Shown in pieces: positions 56,538 through 64,000 of a stretch of 64,000 nucleotides of DNA. Positions within the stretch are counted from its first letter, which is position 1, and every line of letters begins with the position of its first letter. The position numbers and the translations under genes were made by a program. Source of the stretch: Ensifer adhaerens (GTDB lineage Bacteria > Pseudomonadota > Alphaproteobacteria > Rhizobiales > Rhizobiaceae); contig NZ_CP083349.1 of the NCBI RefSeq assembly GCF_020035535.1, forward strand, positions 3,180,501 to 3,244,500, in the 5' to 3' direction. Below the pieces are notes generated by a model, which worked only from the letters and a program-made list of their open reading frames with translations, did no database searches and had not been told where the DNA came from.

Positions 56538-56798
56538 TCAGGAATGGGTCCGGCGCGCCTTTGGCGAGCGTGAAAACGTGTCGAGATCGATGGCCGCCCC
56601 CTCCGGCGCGCGGCACACTTCTTCCGGGTGCCGGTCGCTGGCCTCGACGGCGAAGTGGATCGCCGCGGTCTCATTGGTGAAGAGGCCTCCGACGACGCCT
56701 TTGCGGTCGGAAACGACCCACCAACCGTGCCGGTCGCGACCGACAACGAAACGTGCACGCGCGAGAAAACCGCGCCGGATCTGCTGCGTACTGCCCAT
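56538..56798 (-). CDS. Small uncharacterised protein
   Basis: 86 residues. The middle reads RFVVGRDRHGWWVVSDRKGV, then GLFTNETAAIHFAVEASD, a pattern of a short beta-rich domain with an aromatic core, as in small DUF2188-like proteins. The rest is Arg-rich. I do not recognise a family with certainty. Its composition differs from antisense noise and it lies between the cyclase gene and a small membrane protein gene on the same strand, so I treat it as real. Confidence 0.6.
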   Translation of the reverse strand: MGSTQQIRRGFLARARFVVGRDRHGWWVVSDRKGVVGGLFTNETAAIHFAVEASDRHPEEVCRAPEGAAIDLDTFSRSPKARRTHS

Positions 56799-56831
56799 GA
56801 TGGAATGATCCTCGTTGATGTCAAAGGCGAC

Positions 56832-57020
56832 TTAACCGGCAATCCACGGGATGACCGTCTGGATGCCATAGGCAAGTCCGAGCACGATACCGAGCCGGAT
56901 GCCGATGCCGAGAAAGGCGTCGCGAACCGCGCTGTCGTTGCGGCGGTTCTGGACGTTTTCGTTGCCATGGGCGCGTCGGTTCAGGTCGGCGCGGGCGGCA
57001 AGATGCGGGAGGCGTGACAT
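56832..57020 (-). CDS. Small single-pass membrane protein
   Basis: 62 residues from MSRLPHLAARADLN with CAGGAG upstream. A polar, Asn/Arg-rich N-terminal half is followed by one membrane segment (AFLGIGIRLGIVLGLAYGIQ). I do not recognise it. It follows the dapA-like gene by 108 bases on the same strand and may share its transcript. Confidence 0.6.
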   Translation of the reverse strand: MSRLPHLAARADLNRRAHGNENVQNRRNDSAVRDAFLGIGIRLGIVLGLAYGIQTVIPWIAG

Positions 57021-57128
57021 GGTTTGTCTCCTGGTGGACGAGATTCCGGCCACGCGCACGCCCGGGACGAAGAACTCCACGGGGCGAAAGACGAGGCTGG
57101 ACTGGAATTTGCTCGGAATCATGGGAAC

Positions 57129-58064
57129 TCAGCTCGCGAGCGCGATGCGGAGGTCGCGGCCGACATGGGAAGCGGGCGGTTCGATCAGCGGTTCGAGGGC
57201 CGCGCGGATCTCGGCCGCCGTTTCCGGCGCAACCGGCGTCAACGGCAGGCGCAGTTCGGGGCTGAGGGCGCGCGCCACGTGCAGCGCATATTTGACCGGT
57301 CCCGGATTGGTCTCGCGCTCCAGCGCCACCAGCAAGGGCCTCAACCGGTCATGAATGACAAGCGCCGCCCCGACATTGCCGGTCGCAATCGCCTGATGCA
57401 TCGCCACGACCAGCCGCGGCACAACATTGGATGCCACCGATATGGTGCCGTGTCCGCCGCACAGATTGAAGGGCAGCGCCGTCTGGTCGTGGCCGGAAAA
57501 TGGGTGAAGGCGGTCCTTCAGCGCAGCCGGCATCGAAAGAAGCCGACGGATGTCGCCGGTCGCATCCTTGATGCCGGCGATGCCTGGGAGCTCCGCCAGC
57601 CGCTCAAGCGTGCGCGGCGCAAGATCGACACCTGTGCGCGAAGGGACATTGTAGAGAATGACAGGCAGGTCGACAGCACCGACGATCGCCTCGAAGTGCC
57701 GATAAAGCCCCTCCTGCGACGGTTTGCTGTAATAGGGCGCGACCACGAGCGCCGCGTCCGCGCCGAGCGCCCTGGCCTCGGCTGTCAGGGCGATCGTCGT
57801 GTCGGTGCTGTTGGTGCCGGTTCCAGCGATTACGGGGATTTTGCGCTCGGCGACCTCGACGCAGCGCCCGATCACCAACGCCCGTTCGGCGCGCGACAGC
57901 GTCGGCGCCTCGCCGGTGGTGCCGCAAGCGACGATACCGGAAATGCCGTGGCGGATCTGCCATTCGACCAGCGAAATCAGGCCGACGACATCGACCTTGC
58001 CGTCGCGAAACGGCGTGACGAGCGCCGTGATTGCCCCTTCGAGGCGCAGCGAATGCCTGCTCAT
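57129..58064 (-). CDS. 4-hydroxy-tetrahydrodipicolinate synthase (DapA) family protein
   Basis: 311 residues from MSRHSLRLEG with AAGGAC upstream. The active site is complete for the family: GTTGEAPTLS near residue 45, YNVPSRTGVDL with the Tyr near residue 135, and GIAGIKDATGD with the Schiff-base Lys near residue 163. DapA joins pyruvate and aspartate semialdehyde for lysine and diaminopimelate. Rhizobia have many DapA-fold paralogues with other substrates, and this one is not beside the usual dapA neighbours. It may be a paralogue. A 164-residue unknown gene precedes it by 11 bases. Confidence 0.85.
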   Translation of the reverse strand: MSRHSLRLEGAITALVTPFRDGKVDVVGLISLVEWQIRHGISGIVACGTTGEAPTLSRAERALVIGRCVEVAERKIPVIAGTGTNSTDTTIALTAEARALGADAALVVAPYYSKPSQEGLYRHFEAIVGAVDLPVILYNVPSRTGVDLAPRTLERLAELPGIAGIKDATGDIRRLLSMPAALKDRLHPFSGHDQTALPFNLCGGHGTISVASNVVPRLVVAMHQAIATGNVGAALVIHDRLRPLLVALERETNPGPVKYALHVARALSPELRLPLTPVAPETAAEIRAALEPLIEPPASHVGRDLRIALAS

Positions 58065-58075
58065 GGAAATGTCCT

Positions 58076-58570
58076 TCAGGCGGGAAACTGGCCGCGATCG
58101 GTCGCTGCGATGGCGAGCTGGTGGCCGCGACAGGAGCGTAGCAATGCGCCGAGAATGGCCGCCGCCAGATCGGCATGGCGGGCCTTGTAGGTGACCCGGC
58201 CGGAACCTGGCGGTTGATAGCGCAGCGCACAGGTCCAAATGCCCAGTTCATGGCCGAGCGTGCGCAGGCAGAGTTTTGCCTCGGTCGTCGAGGTCAGGTG
58301 GATGACCGCGTCGACCAGGGCGTCGGCCGCCATCAGTTCGCGGAACCGGGGCGATGGCCACGCGCCGGCGGCAACGTCCGGAAGCTCTCGGATGACCCGG
58401 ACAGCCTCCCAGACGTGATGCTCGCGCAGGCGGCGAACGACAGTCAGCCGCAGCAGCAGCGCGTCGAGCTCATCCGGATGTGCCTCGTTGGCATCGGGTC
58501 GCTCTTGCGGAGCCACCTCCGGCGGAAGGATTGGGAGGTGACGGCGGAAGCGGAAATCATGAAGAGACAT
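58076..58570 (-). CDS. Uncharacterised protein in the dapA-like operon
   Basis: 164 residues from MSLHDFRFRR. A helical, Leu/Arg-rich protein: LDALLLRLTVVRRLREHHVW, then IRELPDVAAGAWPSPRFREL and HADLAAAILGALLRSCRGHQ. No motif or membrane segment was recognised. The first part is Pro-rich. It ends 11 bases before the DapA-like start, so the two should be one operon and may work together. The ribosome site is weak (GGTGAG). Confidence 0.65.
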   Translation of the reverse strand: MSLHDFRFRRHLPILPPEVAPQERPDANEAHPDELDALLLRLTVVRRLREHHVWEAVRVIRELPDVAAGAWPSPRFRELMAADALVDAVIHLTSTTEAKLCLRTLGHELGIWTCALRYQPPGSGRVTYKARHADLAAAILGALLRSCRGHQLAIAATDRGQFPA

Positions 58571-58871
58571 GGCACTCACCCGTGTTCGATGGGGAGAGGC
58601 TAGCCCCGTCAGGCGTCGGGATTCGATTCCGACTTCAAGCACCCGGCATAAGATTTCCGTAAAGCTCGCCGATTGCGGCTGTCCAAGCCGTCAGAGCCCG
58701 GCTAGATTTGCGTTTGAAGGTTGGTGGATCGAGCCGAAACCCGTGCGCACGGCGTCGAAATAATCTGACGCAAAAGATGACGCGCACGCAATTTTGCGCT
58801 AGGTAGCCCCTTCGGTGGCGATCGGGATCGCCATATCCGCGCAATACCCCCTGTCCGTGAAGGAACATGCC

Positions 58872-60710
58872 ATGCCTGCCTATCGCTCACGTACCACCAC
58901 CCACGGCCGTAACATGGCCGGTGCCCGCGGCCTCTGGCGCGCGACTGGCATGAAGGACAGCGATTTTGGCAAGCCGATTATTGCGGTGGTGAACTCGTTC
59001 ACCCAGTTCGTGCCCGGCCACGTGCACCTCAAGGATCTCGGCCAGCTCGTTGCCCGTGAGATCGAGGCAGCCGGTGGCGTCGCCAAGGAATTCAACACCA
59101 TCGCCGTCGACGACGGCATCGCCATGGGTCACGACGGCATGCTCTATTCGCTGCCGTCGCGCGAGATCATCGCCGATAGCGTCGAGTACATGGTCAATGC
59201 GCACTGCGCCGACGCCATGGTCTGCATCTCAAACTGCGACAAGATTACGCCCGGCATGCTGATGGCGGCGCTCCGCCTCAACATTCCTGCCGTCTTCGTC
59301 TCCGGCGGCCCGATGGAAGCAGGCAAGGTCGTGCTGCACGGCAAGACGCATGCGCTCGACCTGGTCGACGCCATGGTCGCCGCCGCCGACGACAACGTTT
59401 CGGACGAAGACGTCAAGGTCATCGAGCGCTCCGCCTGCCCAACCTGCGGCTCCTGCTCCGGCATGTTCACCGCCAACTCGATGAACTGTCTGACCGAGGC
59501 ACTCGGCTTGTCGCTGCCCGGCAACGGCTCGACGCTCGCCACCCACGCCGACCGCAAGCGCCTGTTCGTCGAAGCCGGCCACCTGGTCGTCGATCTCGCC
59601 CGCCGCTACTACGAGCAGGAGGACGAAAACGTCCTGCCGCGCAAGGTCGCCTCCAAGAAGGCTTTCGAAAACGCCATGGCGCTCGATATTGCCATGGGCG
59701 GCTCGACCAACACCGTGCTGCACATTCTTGCTGCCGCCCATGAGGGCGAGGTCGATTTCACCATGGCCGACATCGACCGCCTGTCACGCAAGGTTCCCTG
59801 CCTGTCGAAGGTTGCGCCCGCCAAGAGCGACGTGCATATGGAAGACGTACACCGCGCGGGCGGTATCATGTCGATCCTCGGCGAGCTCGAAAAAGGCGGC
59901 CTTATCAACCGCGATTGCCCGACGGTTCACAGCGCTACGATCGGCGACGCCATCGACCGCTGGGACATCACCCGCACCTCGAGCGAGACGGTTCGCAACT
60001 TCTTCCGCGCAGCACCGGGCGGCATCCCCACCCAGGTCGCCTTCAGCCAGGAAGCCCGCTGGGACGAGCTCGACACCGACCGTGAGAAGGGCGTCATCCG
60101 CTCGGTCGAACATCCCTTCTCCAAGGATGGCGGCCTCGCCGTCCTCAAGGGCAACATCGCGATCGACGGCTGCATCGTGAAGACGGCCGGCGTCGACGAG
60201 AGCATCCTGAAGTTCTCCGGTCCGGCCCGCGTCTTCGAAAGCCAGGACGCATCGGTCAAGGCGATCCTCGGCAACGAGATCAAGGCCGGCGACGTCGTGG
60301 TCATCCGTTATGAAGGCCCGAAGGGCGGCCCGGGCATGCAGGAAATGCTCTATCCGACGAGCTACCTGAAGTCGAAGGGCCTCGGCAAGGCCTGCGCGCT
60401 GATCACCGACGGCCGCTTCTCCGGCGGCACCTCGGGTCTCTCGATCGGCCACGTTTCGCCGGAAGCGGCCAATGGCGGCACGATCGGCCTGGTGCGCGAA
60501 GGCGACATGATCGACATCGACATCCCGAACCGCACGATCAGCCTGCGTGTCGACGAAGCGGAACTTGCAAACCGTCGCGCCGAACAGGACGCCAAGGGCT
60601 GGAAGCCGGCCGAACAGCGCAAGCGCAAGGTGACAACCGCGCTCAAGGCCTATGCGGCTTTCGCCACCTCCGCCGACCGCGGCGCAGTGCGCGACCTCGG
60701 CGAGCACTGA
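58872..60710 (+). CDS. ilvD: Dihydroxy-acid dehydratase
   Basis: 612 residues from [10 protein letters not shown] with GAAGGAAC upstream. The iron-sulfur ligands are in [14 protein letters not shown] near residue 122 and [18 protein letters not shown] near residue 195; [19 protein letters not shown] near the C-terminus is the second family signature. It makes the 2-keto acids of valine, isoleucine and pantothenate synthesis from dihydroxy acids. It is monocistronic, with a terminator at 60737. Confidence 0.97.
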   Translation: MPAYRSRTTTHGRNMAGARGLWRATGMKDSDFGKPIIAVVNSFTQFVPGHVHLKDLGQLVAREIEAAGGVAKEFNTIAVDDGIAMGHDGMLYSLPSREIIADSVEYMVNAHCADAMVCISNCDKITPGMLMAALRLNIPAVFVSGGPMEAGKVVLHGKTHALDLVDAMVAAADDNVSDEDVKVIERSACPTCGSCSGMFTANSMNCLTEALGLSLPGNGSTLATHADRKRLFVEAGHLVVDLARRYYEQEDENVLPRKVASKKAFENAMALDIAMGGSTNTVLHILAAAHEGEVDFTMADIDRLSRKVPCLSKVAPAKSDVHMEDVHRAGGIMSILGELEKGGLINRDCPTVHSATIGDAIDRWDITRTSSETVRNFFRAAPGGIPTQVAFSQEARWDELDTDREKGVIRSVEHPFSKDGGLAVLKGNIAIDGCIVKTAGVDESILKFSGPARVFESQDASVKAILGNEIKAGDVVVIRYEGPKGGPGMQEMLYPTSYLKSKGLGKACALITDGRFSGGTSGLSIGHVSPEAANGGTIGLVREGDMIDIDIPNRTISLRVDEAELANRRAEQDAKGWKPAEQRKRKVTTALKAYAAFATSADRGAVRDLGEH

Positions 60711-60736
60711 GCCGCCTGCAGATAACGACGATGAAA

Positions 60737-60763
60737 GGCTCCCGGGATCCGGGAGCCGTTTTT
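60737..60763 (+). terminator. Terminator of ilvD
   Basis: GGCTCCCGG at 60737-60745 pairs with CCGGGAGCC at 60749-60757, followed by GTTTTTC. Confidence 0.85.
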
Positions 60764-60869
60764 CTGGCGTCGGTTTTGCGGCCGCATGGCCGCGATCGGT
60801 GCCGTGCCTCCCTTGCCGGAAGGAGTGTATCTGTTATTTTAGCCTACCCTAAGATTAAGAGGGCGGGAC

Positions 60870-61298
60870 ATGGCAAACACATCCGAACTGCTCGGCACGT
60901 GGAAGATGCTCTCCTGGAAGCGCGAGGTCGTCGCGACAGGCGAAACCAGCGATGCGATGGGTGCCGATCCGATCGGCTATCTCTCCTATGACGGGGATGG
61001 CCGCGTCACCGCCGTCGTGGTGAAGCGCGATCGCCCGAAGCTGAAGGGCGCCGTGCCGACGGACGACGAAAAGGCGGCGTTGTTCGATTCAATGCTGGCC
61101 TATGCCGGAACCTACAGGCTCGAAGACGGCCGGATCATCCACCACCTGGATGCGAGCTGGAACCCGGCCTGGGGCATGTCCGATCTGATCCGGCCCTTCG
61201 TCGTGGAGGGCGACAAGCTGGTGATCTACGGCGCACCGGCCATCGACCCGAGGACCGGCGAAGAAGTCACCTACCACCTCGAATTTCGCAGGATGTGA
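60870..61298 (+). CDS. Lipocalin-like domain protein
   Basis: 142 residues. The N-terminus LLGTWKMLSWKREV, the PIGYLSYDGDGRVTAVV strand pair and the closing EVTYHLEFRRM follow the Lipocalin_5 (lipocalin-like) family of small cytoplasmic barrels thought to bind small hydrophobic ligands. No signal peptide. It has its own promoter region after the ilvD terminator. The ligand is unknown. Confidence 0.83.
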   Translation: MANTSELLGTWKMLSWKREVVATGETSDAMGADPIGYLSYDGDGRVTAVVVKRDRPKLKGAVPTDDEKAALFDSMLAYAGTYRLEDGRIIHHLDASWNPAWGMSDLIRPFVVEGDKLVIYGAPAIDPRTGEEVTYHLEFRRM

Positions 61299-61319
61299 AC
61301 GCCCAGCCGTCCCCGGGCG

Positions 61320-61730
61320 TCAGAGGTGACGCGTCTCGGTGGGCGCATGGAACCAGTTGTTGTTGCGTCCGTCCATGTATTGCACCGGCGCCTCGGCGAG
61401 CACCGCCGGATCGAGATCGTCGAGGCAGGCAAGATTGACGGAGTAGTAGGCGCCGCCGATTTCCTCGATGTAGCCATGACCGAAAGCGGCAATGCCGCAG
61501 GTCTTGCAGAAGCGGTGATGCGCGCTTTTGCTGGCGAACTGATAGTCGGCGATATTTGCCTCATCGCACTGCAGGCGAAAATCATCGGGCTTGACAACCA
61601 CGCCCCAGTAGCGCCGCTTCCAGCAGATCGAGCAGTTGCACTTGCCGGTGCCCGCGTCGAGGTCGATATCGGCCTCGTAGCGGATATTTCCGCAGTGGCA
61701 GCTTCCCTTGTAGGTCAATTTCATCGCCAT
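61320..61730 (-). CDS. GFA family zinc protein
   Basis: 136 residues. Zinc ligands appear in GSCHCGNIRYE, KCNCSICWKR and HHRFCKTCGIAAF, the pattern of the GFA (glutathione-dependent formaldehyde-activating enzyme) fold. Members add glutathione to formaldehyde or have other, unknown roles; here there is no formaldehyde dehydrogenase nearby. MAMKLTYKG gives two start choices six bases apart. A MarR-type operator lies about 80 bases upstream of the start. Confidence 0.88.
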   Translation of the reverse strand: MAMKLTYKGSCHCGNIRYEADIDLDAGTGKCNCSICWKRRYWGVVVKPDDFRLQCDEANIADYQFASKSAHHRFCKTCGIAAFGHGYIEEIGGAYYSVNLACLDDLDPAVLAEAPVQYMDGRNNNWFHAPTETRHL

Positions 61731-61810
61731 CGCTCCTGCTAGCTGCGAGCCCGGTGGGCTTTGATTGATACCTTCCCATCATGAAGTAGGGGTATGCATA
61801 CTCCATTGCC

Positions 61811-61834
61811 ATATTGACAATATGTTGTCAATAT
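61811..61834. promoter_or_regulatory. Operator candidate near the GFA gene
   Basis: ATATTGACAA (61811-61820) and TTGTCAATAT (61825-61834) are exact inverted repeats separated by TATG. The site lies upstream of the GFA start, where a MarR dimer would block transcription. Confidence 0.65.
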
Positions 61835-62035
61835 CAGTGAACGCGGCGCACTCGTCACAGATAACAAACCTCGGCATGTCTTTCGTGCCATCAATCGCAA
61901 ATCGTACCGTCGCGCTAACATCGGGAGCGGAGCCCGCCGCGTATCGTAGCTTGCCACAGTGGCAGCCGCGCCCCTACAGCACTCTCCACCATGCTCGTTT
62001 CGCTCGCTAAAATGACTTGCTGGAATAAGCGAACC

Positions 62036-62055
62036 ATGACAACATAATGTCAATA
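62036..62055. promoter_or_regulatory. Operator candidate ahead of the MarR gene
   Basis: On the minus strand the site reads TATTGACATTATGTTGTCAT, differing from the first operator at only a few bases. It lies about 33 bases upstream of the MarR start, suggesting autorepression. Confidence 0.6.
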
Positions 62056-62087
62056 AATGCCGTCAAATAACGGGTGACACCGTCAAC

Positions 62088-62561
62088 ATGAACGACCCTG
62101 AACGAACGCCCGCCGGAGACGCCTTTGCCGAATTTGCCATATCGGTGCTGCGGCTTGCCGGTCCGCTGACGCAAGCCGGCGACGCGCTCGCCAAACCCTC
62201 CGGACAGACGAGCGCCCGCTGGCAGGTGCTGGCCGCGGCAAACCATGCTCCCATGTCGGTCGCCGATGCCGCCCGCGCACTCGGCCTCGCCCGCCAGGGC
62301 GTGCAGCGAATTGCTGATCTGCTGGTGGCGGAAGGCTTGATTGCCTACAGGGACAATCCGGTCCACCAGAGGGCGAAGCTCATGGCACTGACAGCGACCG
62401 GCGAAACAGCGCTTGACGAGATCCAGGAGCGGCAGGCCGCCTGGGCCGACAGGCTTGGTGCCGAGTTGGGTGAAAGGCGCCTGCGGCAGGCCTCGGCCCT
62501 GATCGCCGAGATCATTGAAGTGCTCAAGGAACGCTCTTCGCCGGAAGACCCGGCCGCCTGA
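62088..62561 (+). CDS. MarR-family transcriptional regulator
   Basis: 157 residues. The winged helix reads MSVADAARALGLARQGVQRI, then ADLLVAEGLIAYRDNPVHQR and KLMALTATGE, a standard MarR DNA-binding domain with a dimerising C-terminal helix. Two near-identical palindromes in the upstream intergenic region are probable targets, which would link it to the divergent GFA gene. The ligand is unknown. Confidence 0.9.
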   Translation: MNDPERTPAGDAFAEFAISVLRLAGPLTQAGDALAKPSGQTSARWQVLAAANHAPMSVADAARALGLARQGVQRIADLLVAEGLIAYRDNPVHQRAKLMALTATGETALDEIQERQAAWADRLGAELGERRLRQASALIAEIIEVLKERSSPEDPAA

Positions 62562-62572
62562 GCCGAGACGGC

Positions 62573-63019
62573 TCAGGCCAGCGTCAGGAGGTCCGCGCGC
62601 AGGCGATCCGGCCCACCGTAGCCAAGCACCGGATCGAGCGCCGCATGCAACGCCTTCCAGATCGGTAGCGCGCGCAGCAACAACGCTTCACCTTCCTGCG
62701 TCAGCCGCAGCCGCCGCGACCGCCGGTCCTCCGGATCGGGAAAGCTCTCGATCAAGCCACGTCGCTCCAGCGGTTTGAGCGCTGCCGTAAGCGTCGTCCG
62801 ATCCATCGCAAGCAGCGACGCCACCGAACCCATGTTCGGCGGCTCCGGGCGGTTGAGCGACATCAGCAGCGAGAATTGCCCGTTGGTGACGTCGAGGGGG
62901 CGCAATGCCTCGTCGAACCGCCGGGCAATGGCGCGCGCGGCGCGCTGCACATGCAGGCAGAGGCAGCTATCCTTCACATGCAGGGTGGTCTCGAACGGGA
63001 TCGAAGGCATCTTTGACAT
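62573..63019 (-). CDS. MarR-family transcriptional regulator with N-terminal Cys pair
   Basis: 148 residues. The winged helix is MGSVASLLAMDRTTLTAALK, then LERRGLIESFPDPEDRRSRR. Near the N-terminus DSCLCLHVQRA holds two Cys residues (C19, C21), in the position where OhrR-type MarR proteins have a redox Cys. It is divergent from a thioredoxin-fold DUF899 gene with a perfect palindrome between them. A redox-sensing role is plausible. It ends 11 bases from the other MarR gene. Confidence 0.9.
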   Translation of the reverse strand: MSKMPSIPFETTLHVKDSCLCLHVQRAARAIARRFDEALRPLDVTNGQFSLLMSLNRPEPPNMGSVASLLAMDRTTLTAALKPLERRGLIESFPDPEDRRSRRLRLTQEGEALLLRALPIWKALHAALDPVLGYGGPDRLRADLLTLA

Positions 63020-63030
63020 GCCTGATTAAT

Positions 63031-63042
63031 GTTGATATCAAC
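63031..63042. promoter_or_regulatory. Palindrome between the MarR and DUF899 genes
   Basis: GTTGATATCAAC is a perfect 12-base palindrome 12 bases from the MarR start and 39 from the DUF899 start, in AT-rich DNA. It is the likely binding site of the MarR protein. Confidence 0.65.
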
Positions 63043-63080
63043 GTAAATAGTCAAGTGCAACGTTGGAAGGAGGAACGGGC

Positions 63081-63809
63081 ATGAGACAGGACCACGCCGT
63101 CGTATCGCCTCAGGAGTGGCTGAAAGCGCGCAAAGACCTGCTGGCGCTGGAAAAGGAACACACCCACGCGCGCGACAGGGTGAACGCCGCCCGGCTGGCT
63201 CTGCCCTGGGTGAAGATGGACAAGACCTACGTCTTCGACACCGTTGCCGGGCCCAAGTCACTGTCCGAGCTTTTCGACGGCCGCAGCCAGCTCATCATCT
63301 ACCATTTCATGTTCGGCCCCACCTGGGAGGCCGGTTGCCCTGGCTGCTCGTTCATGGTCGATCATTTCGCCGGTATGCTGCCGCACCTCAACCACCACGA
63401 CGTGACGCTGATTGCCGCATCGAACGCACCGCTTGCGAAGATCGAAGCCTACAGGAAGCGCATGGACTGGCACTTCCCATGGGTCTCGGCCGAGAGCAAC
63501 GGTTTCAATCGGGATTTCCACGTCGCCTTTTCTCCGGACGAACTGGCAAGCGGCAAGGTTGCCTACAATTTCACCGAGACCGAAAGCGCCAACGCCCATG
63601 AGGAACTGCCGGGACTGAGCGCCTTCCAGAAGGACGAGGATGGCACGATCTATCACACCTATTCGTCCTATGCCCGCGGTCTCGAGGAACTGGTCGGCAC
63701 GCTGATGCTGCTCGACCGCGCGCCGAAGGGCCGCAACGAAGATCGGACAATGAGCTTCGTCCGTCGCCACGACGAATACGACCGGGAACCCGGACGCAAG
63801 GCAGGCTGA
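63081..63809 (+). CDS. DUF899 family thioredoxin-like protein
   Basis: 242 residues from ATG 63081, with AGGAGG upstream. A thioredoxin-like core has YHFMFGPTWEAGCPGCSFM with a CPGC pair near residue 93, then LPHLNHHDVTLIAASNAPLA and DWHFPWVSAESNGFNRDFHV, the DUF899 pattern. The family is annotated as thioredoxin-like but has no proven activity. The divergent MarR regulator with a Cys pair suggests that both respond to oxidants or electrophiles. Confidence 0.9.
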   Translation: MRQDHAVVSPQEWLKARKDLLALEKEHTHARDRVNAARLALPWVKMDKTYVFDTVAGPKSLSELFDGRSQLIIYHFMFGPTWEAGCPGCSFMVDHFAGMLPHLNHHDVTLIAASNAPLAKIEAYRKRMDWHFPWVSAESNGFNRDFHVAFSPDELASGKVAYNFTETESANAHEELPGLSAFQKDEDGTIYHTYSSYARGLEELVGTLMLLDRAPKGRNEDRTMSFVRRHDEYDREPGRKAG

Positions 63810-63911
63810 CCCGCCGCGTCGTCGCAGGCGGAACCTTTCGCCTGCGAAATCGTTTTCAGAACGCTCGCAGGCCGGGTCGATGACCTGCGCCCGGACCAAG
63901 AAGGAAATGCC

Positions 63912-64000
63912 GTGAGAGCAGAACCGGAGGAAGCGCACCGCTGGCTCGAGCAACTGCTGGGCGACTGGCAGGTTCGCACGGCCGGAGCCGATGGCCAACC
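63912..64000 (+). CDS. Possible DUF1579-like protein, N-terminal fragment
   Basis: Starts at GTG 63912 with AAGGA six bases upstream; the ATG at 63907 leads to an immediate stop. The 29 visible residues read VRAEPEEAHRWLEQLLGDWQ, then VRTAGADGQP. The LLGDW start of a beta-strand domain is common in DUF1579 and lipocalin-like families. The rest lies beyond the window, so the call is tentative. Confidence 0.5.
   Translation, partial: MRAEPEEAHRWLEQLLGDWQVRTAGADGQ

Larger units (their letters stand above)
61731..62087. other. Intergenic region with two related operators
   Basis: 357 bases between divergent GFA and MarR genes. Nothing in it looks coding. Two related palindromic sites lie near its two ends (61811-61834 and 62036-62055). 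Confidence 0.6.

Noticed and set aside
61739..62053. Minus-strand open frame of 104 codons in the GFA-MarR spacer
   Set aside because: It crosses both operator palindromes, has no ribosome site and no recognisable domain.

Overview
The window is a gene-dense, GC-rich piece of an alphaproteobacterial chromosome, most likely Sinorhizobium/Ensifer or a close relative in the Rhizobiaceae. The evidence is a set of Rhizobiales-type genes: homospermidine synthase, an Omp10-type lipoprotein, GapR (DUF2312), DUF1244, a CpdR-type response regulator, a DUF882 periplasmic protein, an MmgR-like (alpha-r8) small RNA and a ROSE-type RNA thermometer ahead of an hsp20 gene. I see no prophage, insertion sequence, CRISPR array or integration scar. 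It reads as core chromosome rather than an island.

Layout. 1-5 kb (mostly minus strand): a MotA/ExbB-like channel protein with an OmpA/MotB-like partner running off the left edge, an inositol-monophosphatase-family enzyme, a Sel1-repeat secreted protein and a ThiE-like protein. 4.8-10.8 kb (mostly plus): a TauE/SafE permease, a small ArsR regulator with a long inverted-repeat operator candidate, two DUF465 proteins, purEK, rpmJ, a TPR protein, a frameshifted cysteine-protease-like gene and an alpha/beta hydrolase. 10.8-18.2 kb: pyruvate kinase coupled to a DUF1036 protein, an N-formylglutamate amidohydrolase-family protein, DUF1244, GapR, a DUF882 peptidase-like protein and an NtrC-type response regulator. 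18.4-25 kb: oligoendopeptidase F, pabB-pabC for folate, a PAS-GGDEF cyclase and homospermidine synthase. 25-36 kb: Omp10, a periplasmic 5'-nucleotidase with LysM, ferrochelatase, a QmcA/NfeD membrane pair, an outer-membrane beta-barrel, galU, a lytic transglycosylase and an SGNH-fold protein that lacks the usual Ser and His. 36-49 kb: gltB-gltD glutamate synthase, threonine aldolase, a LysR/SBF-transporter pair, hsp20 with thermosensor, a candidate small RNA, a lysophospholipase-like hydrolase and hisN. 49-64 kb: the MmgR-like sRNA, a second N-formylglutamate amidohydrolase, CpdR, tRNA-Val, an esterase, a peroxiredoxin-like protein, a 1091-residue zinc-ribbon/nucleotide cyclase/ATPase/TPR protein, a DapA paralogue cluster, ilvD, a lipocalin-like protein, GFA, two MarR regulators with palindromic operator candidates, and DUF899.

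How the genes work together. Central nitrogen and amino-acid metabolism is well represented (gltBD, ilvD, hisN, dapA paralogue, N-formylglutamate hydrolases, threonine aldolase), with purine (purEK), folate (pabBC), haem (hemH) and polyamine (hss) synthesis. Envelope upkeep is a second theme: DUF882, MltB-type transglycosylase, Omp10, LysM nucleotidase, galU and the SGNH-fold protein. Signalling genes are scattered as single units, several with visible cis elements. The least explained features are non-coding: a structured RNA candidate with a strong terminator at about 46.93-47.05 kb, a perfect 12-bp inverted repeat upstream of gltB, a promoter followed at once by a terminator in the rpmJ leader, and paired operators around the GFA/MarR intergenic region.
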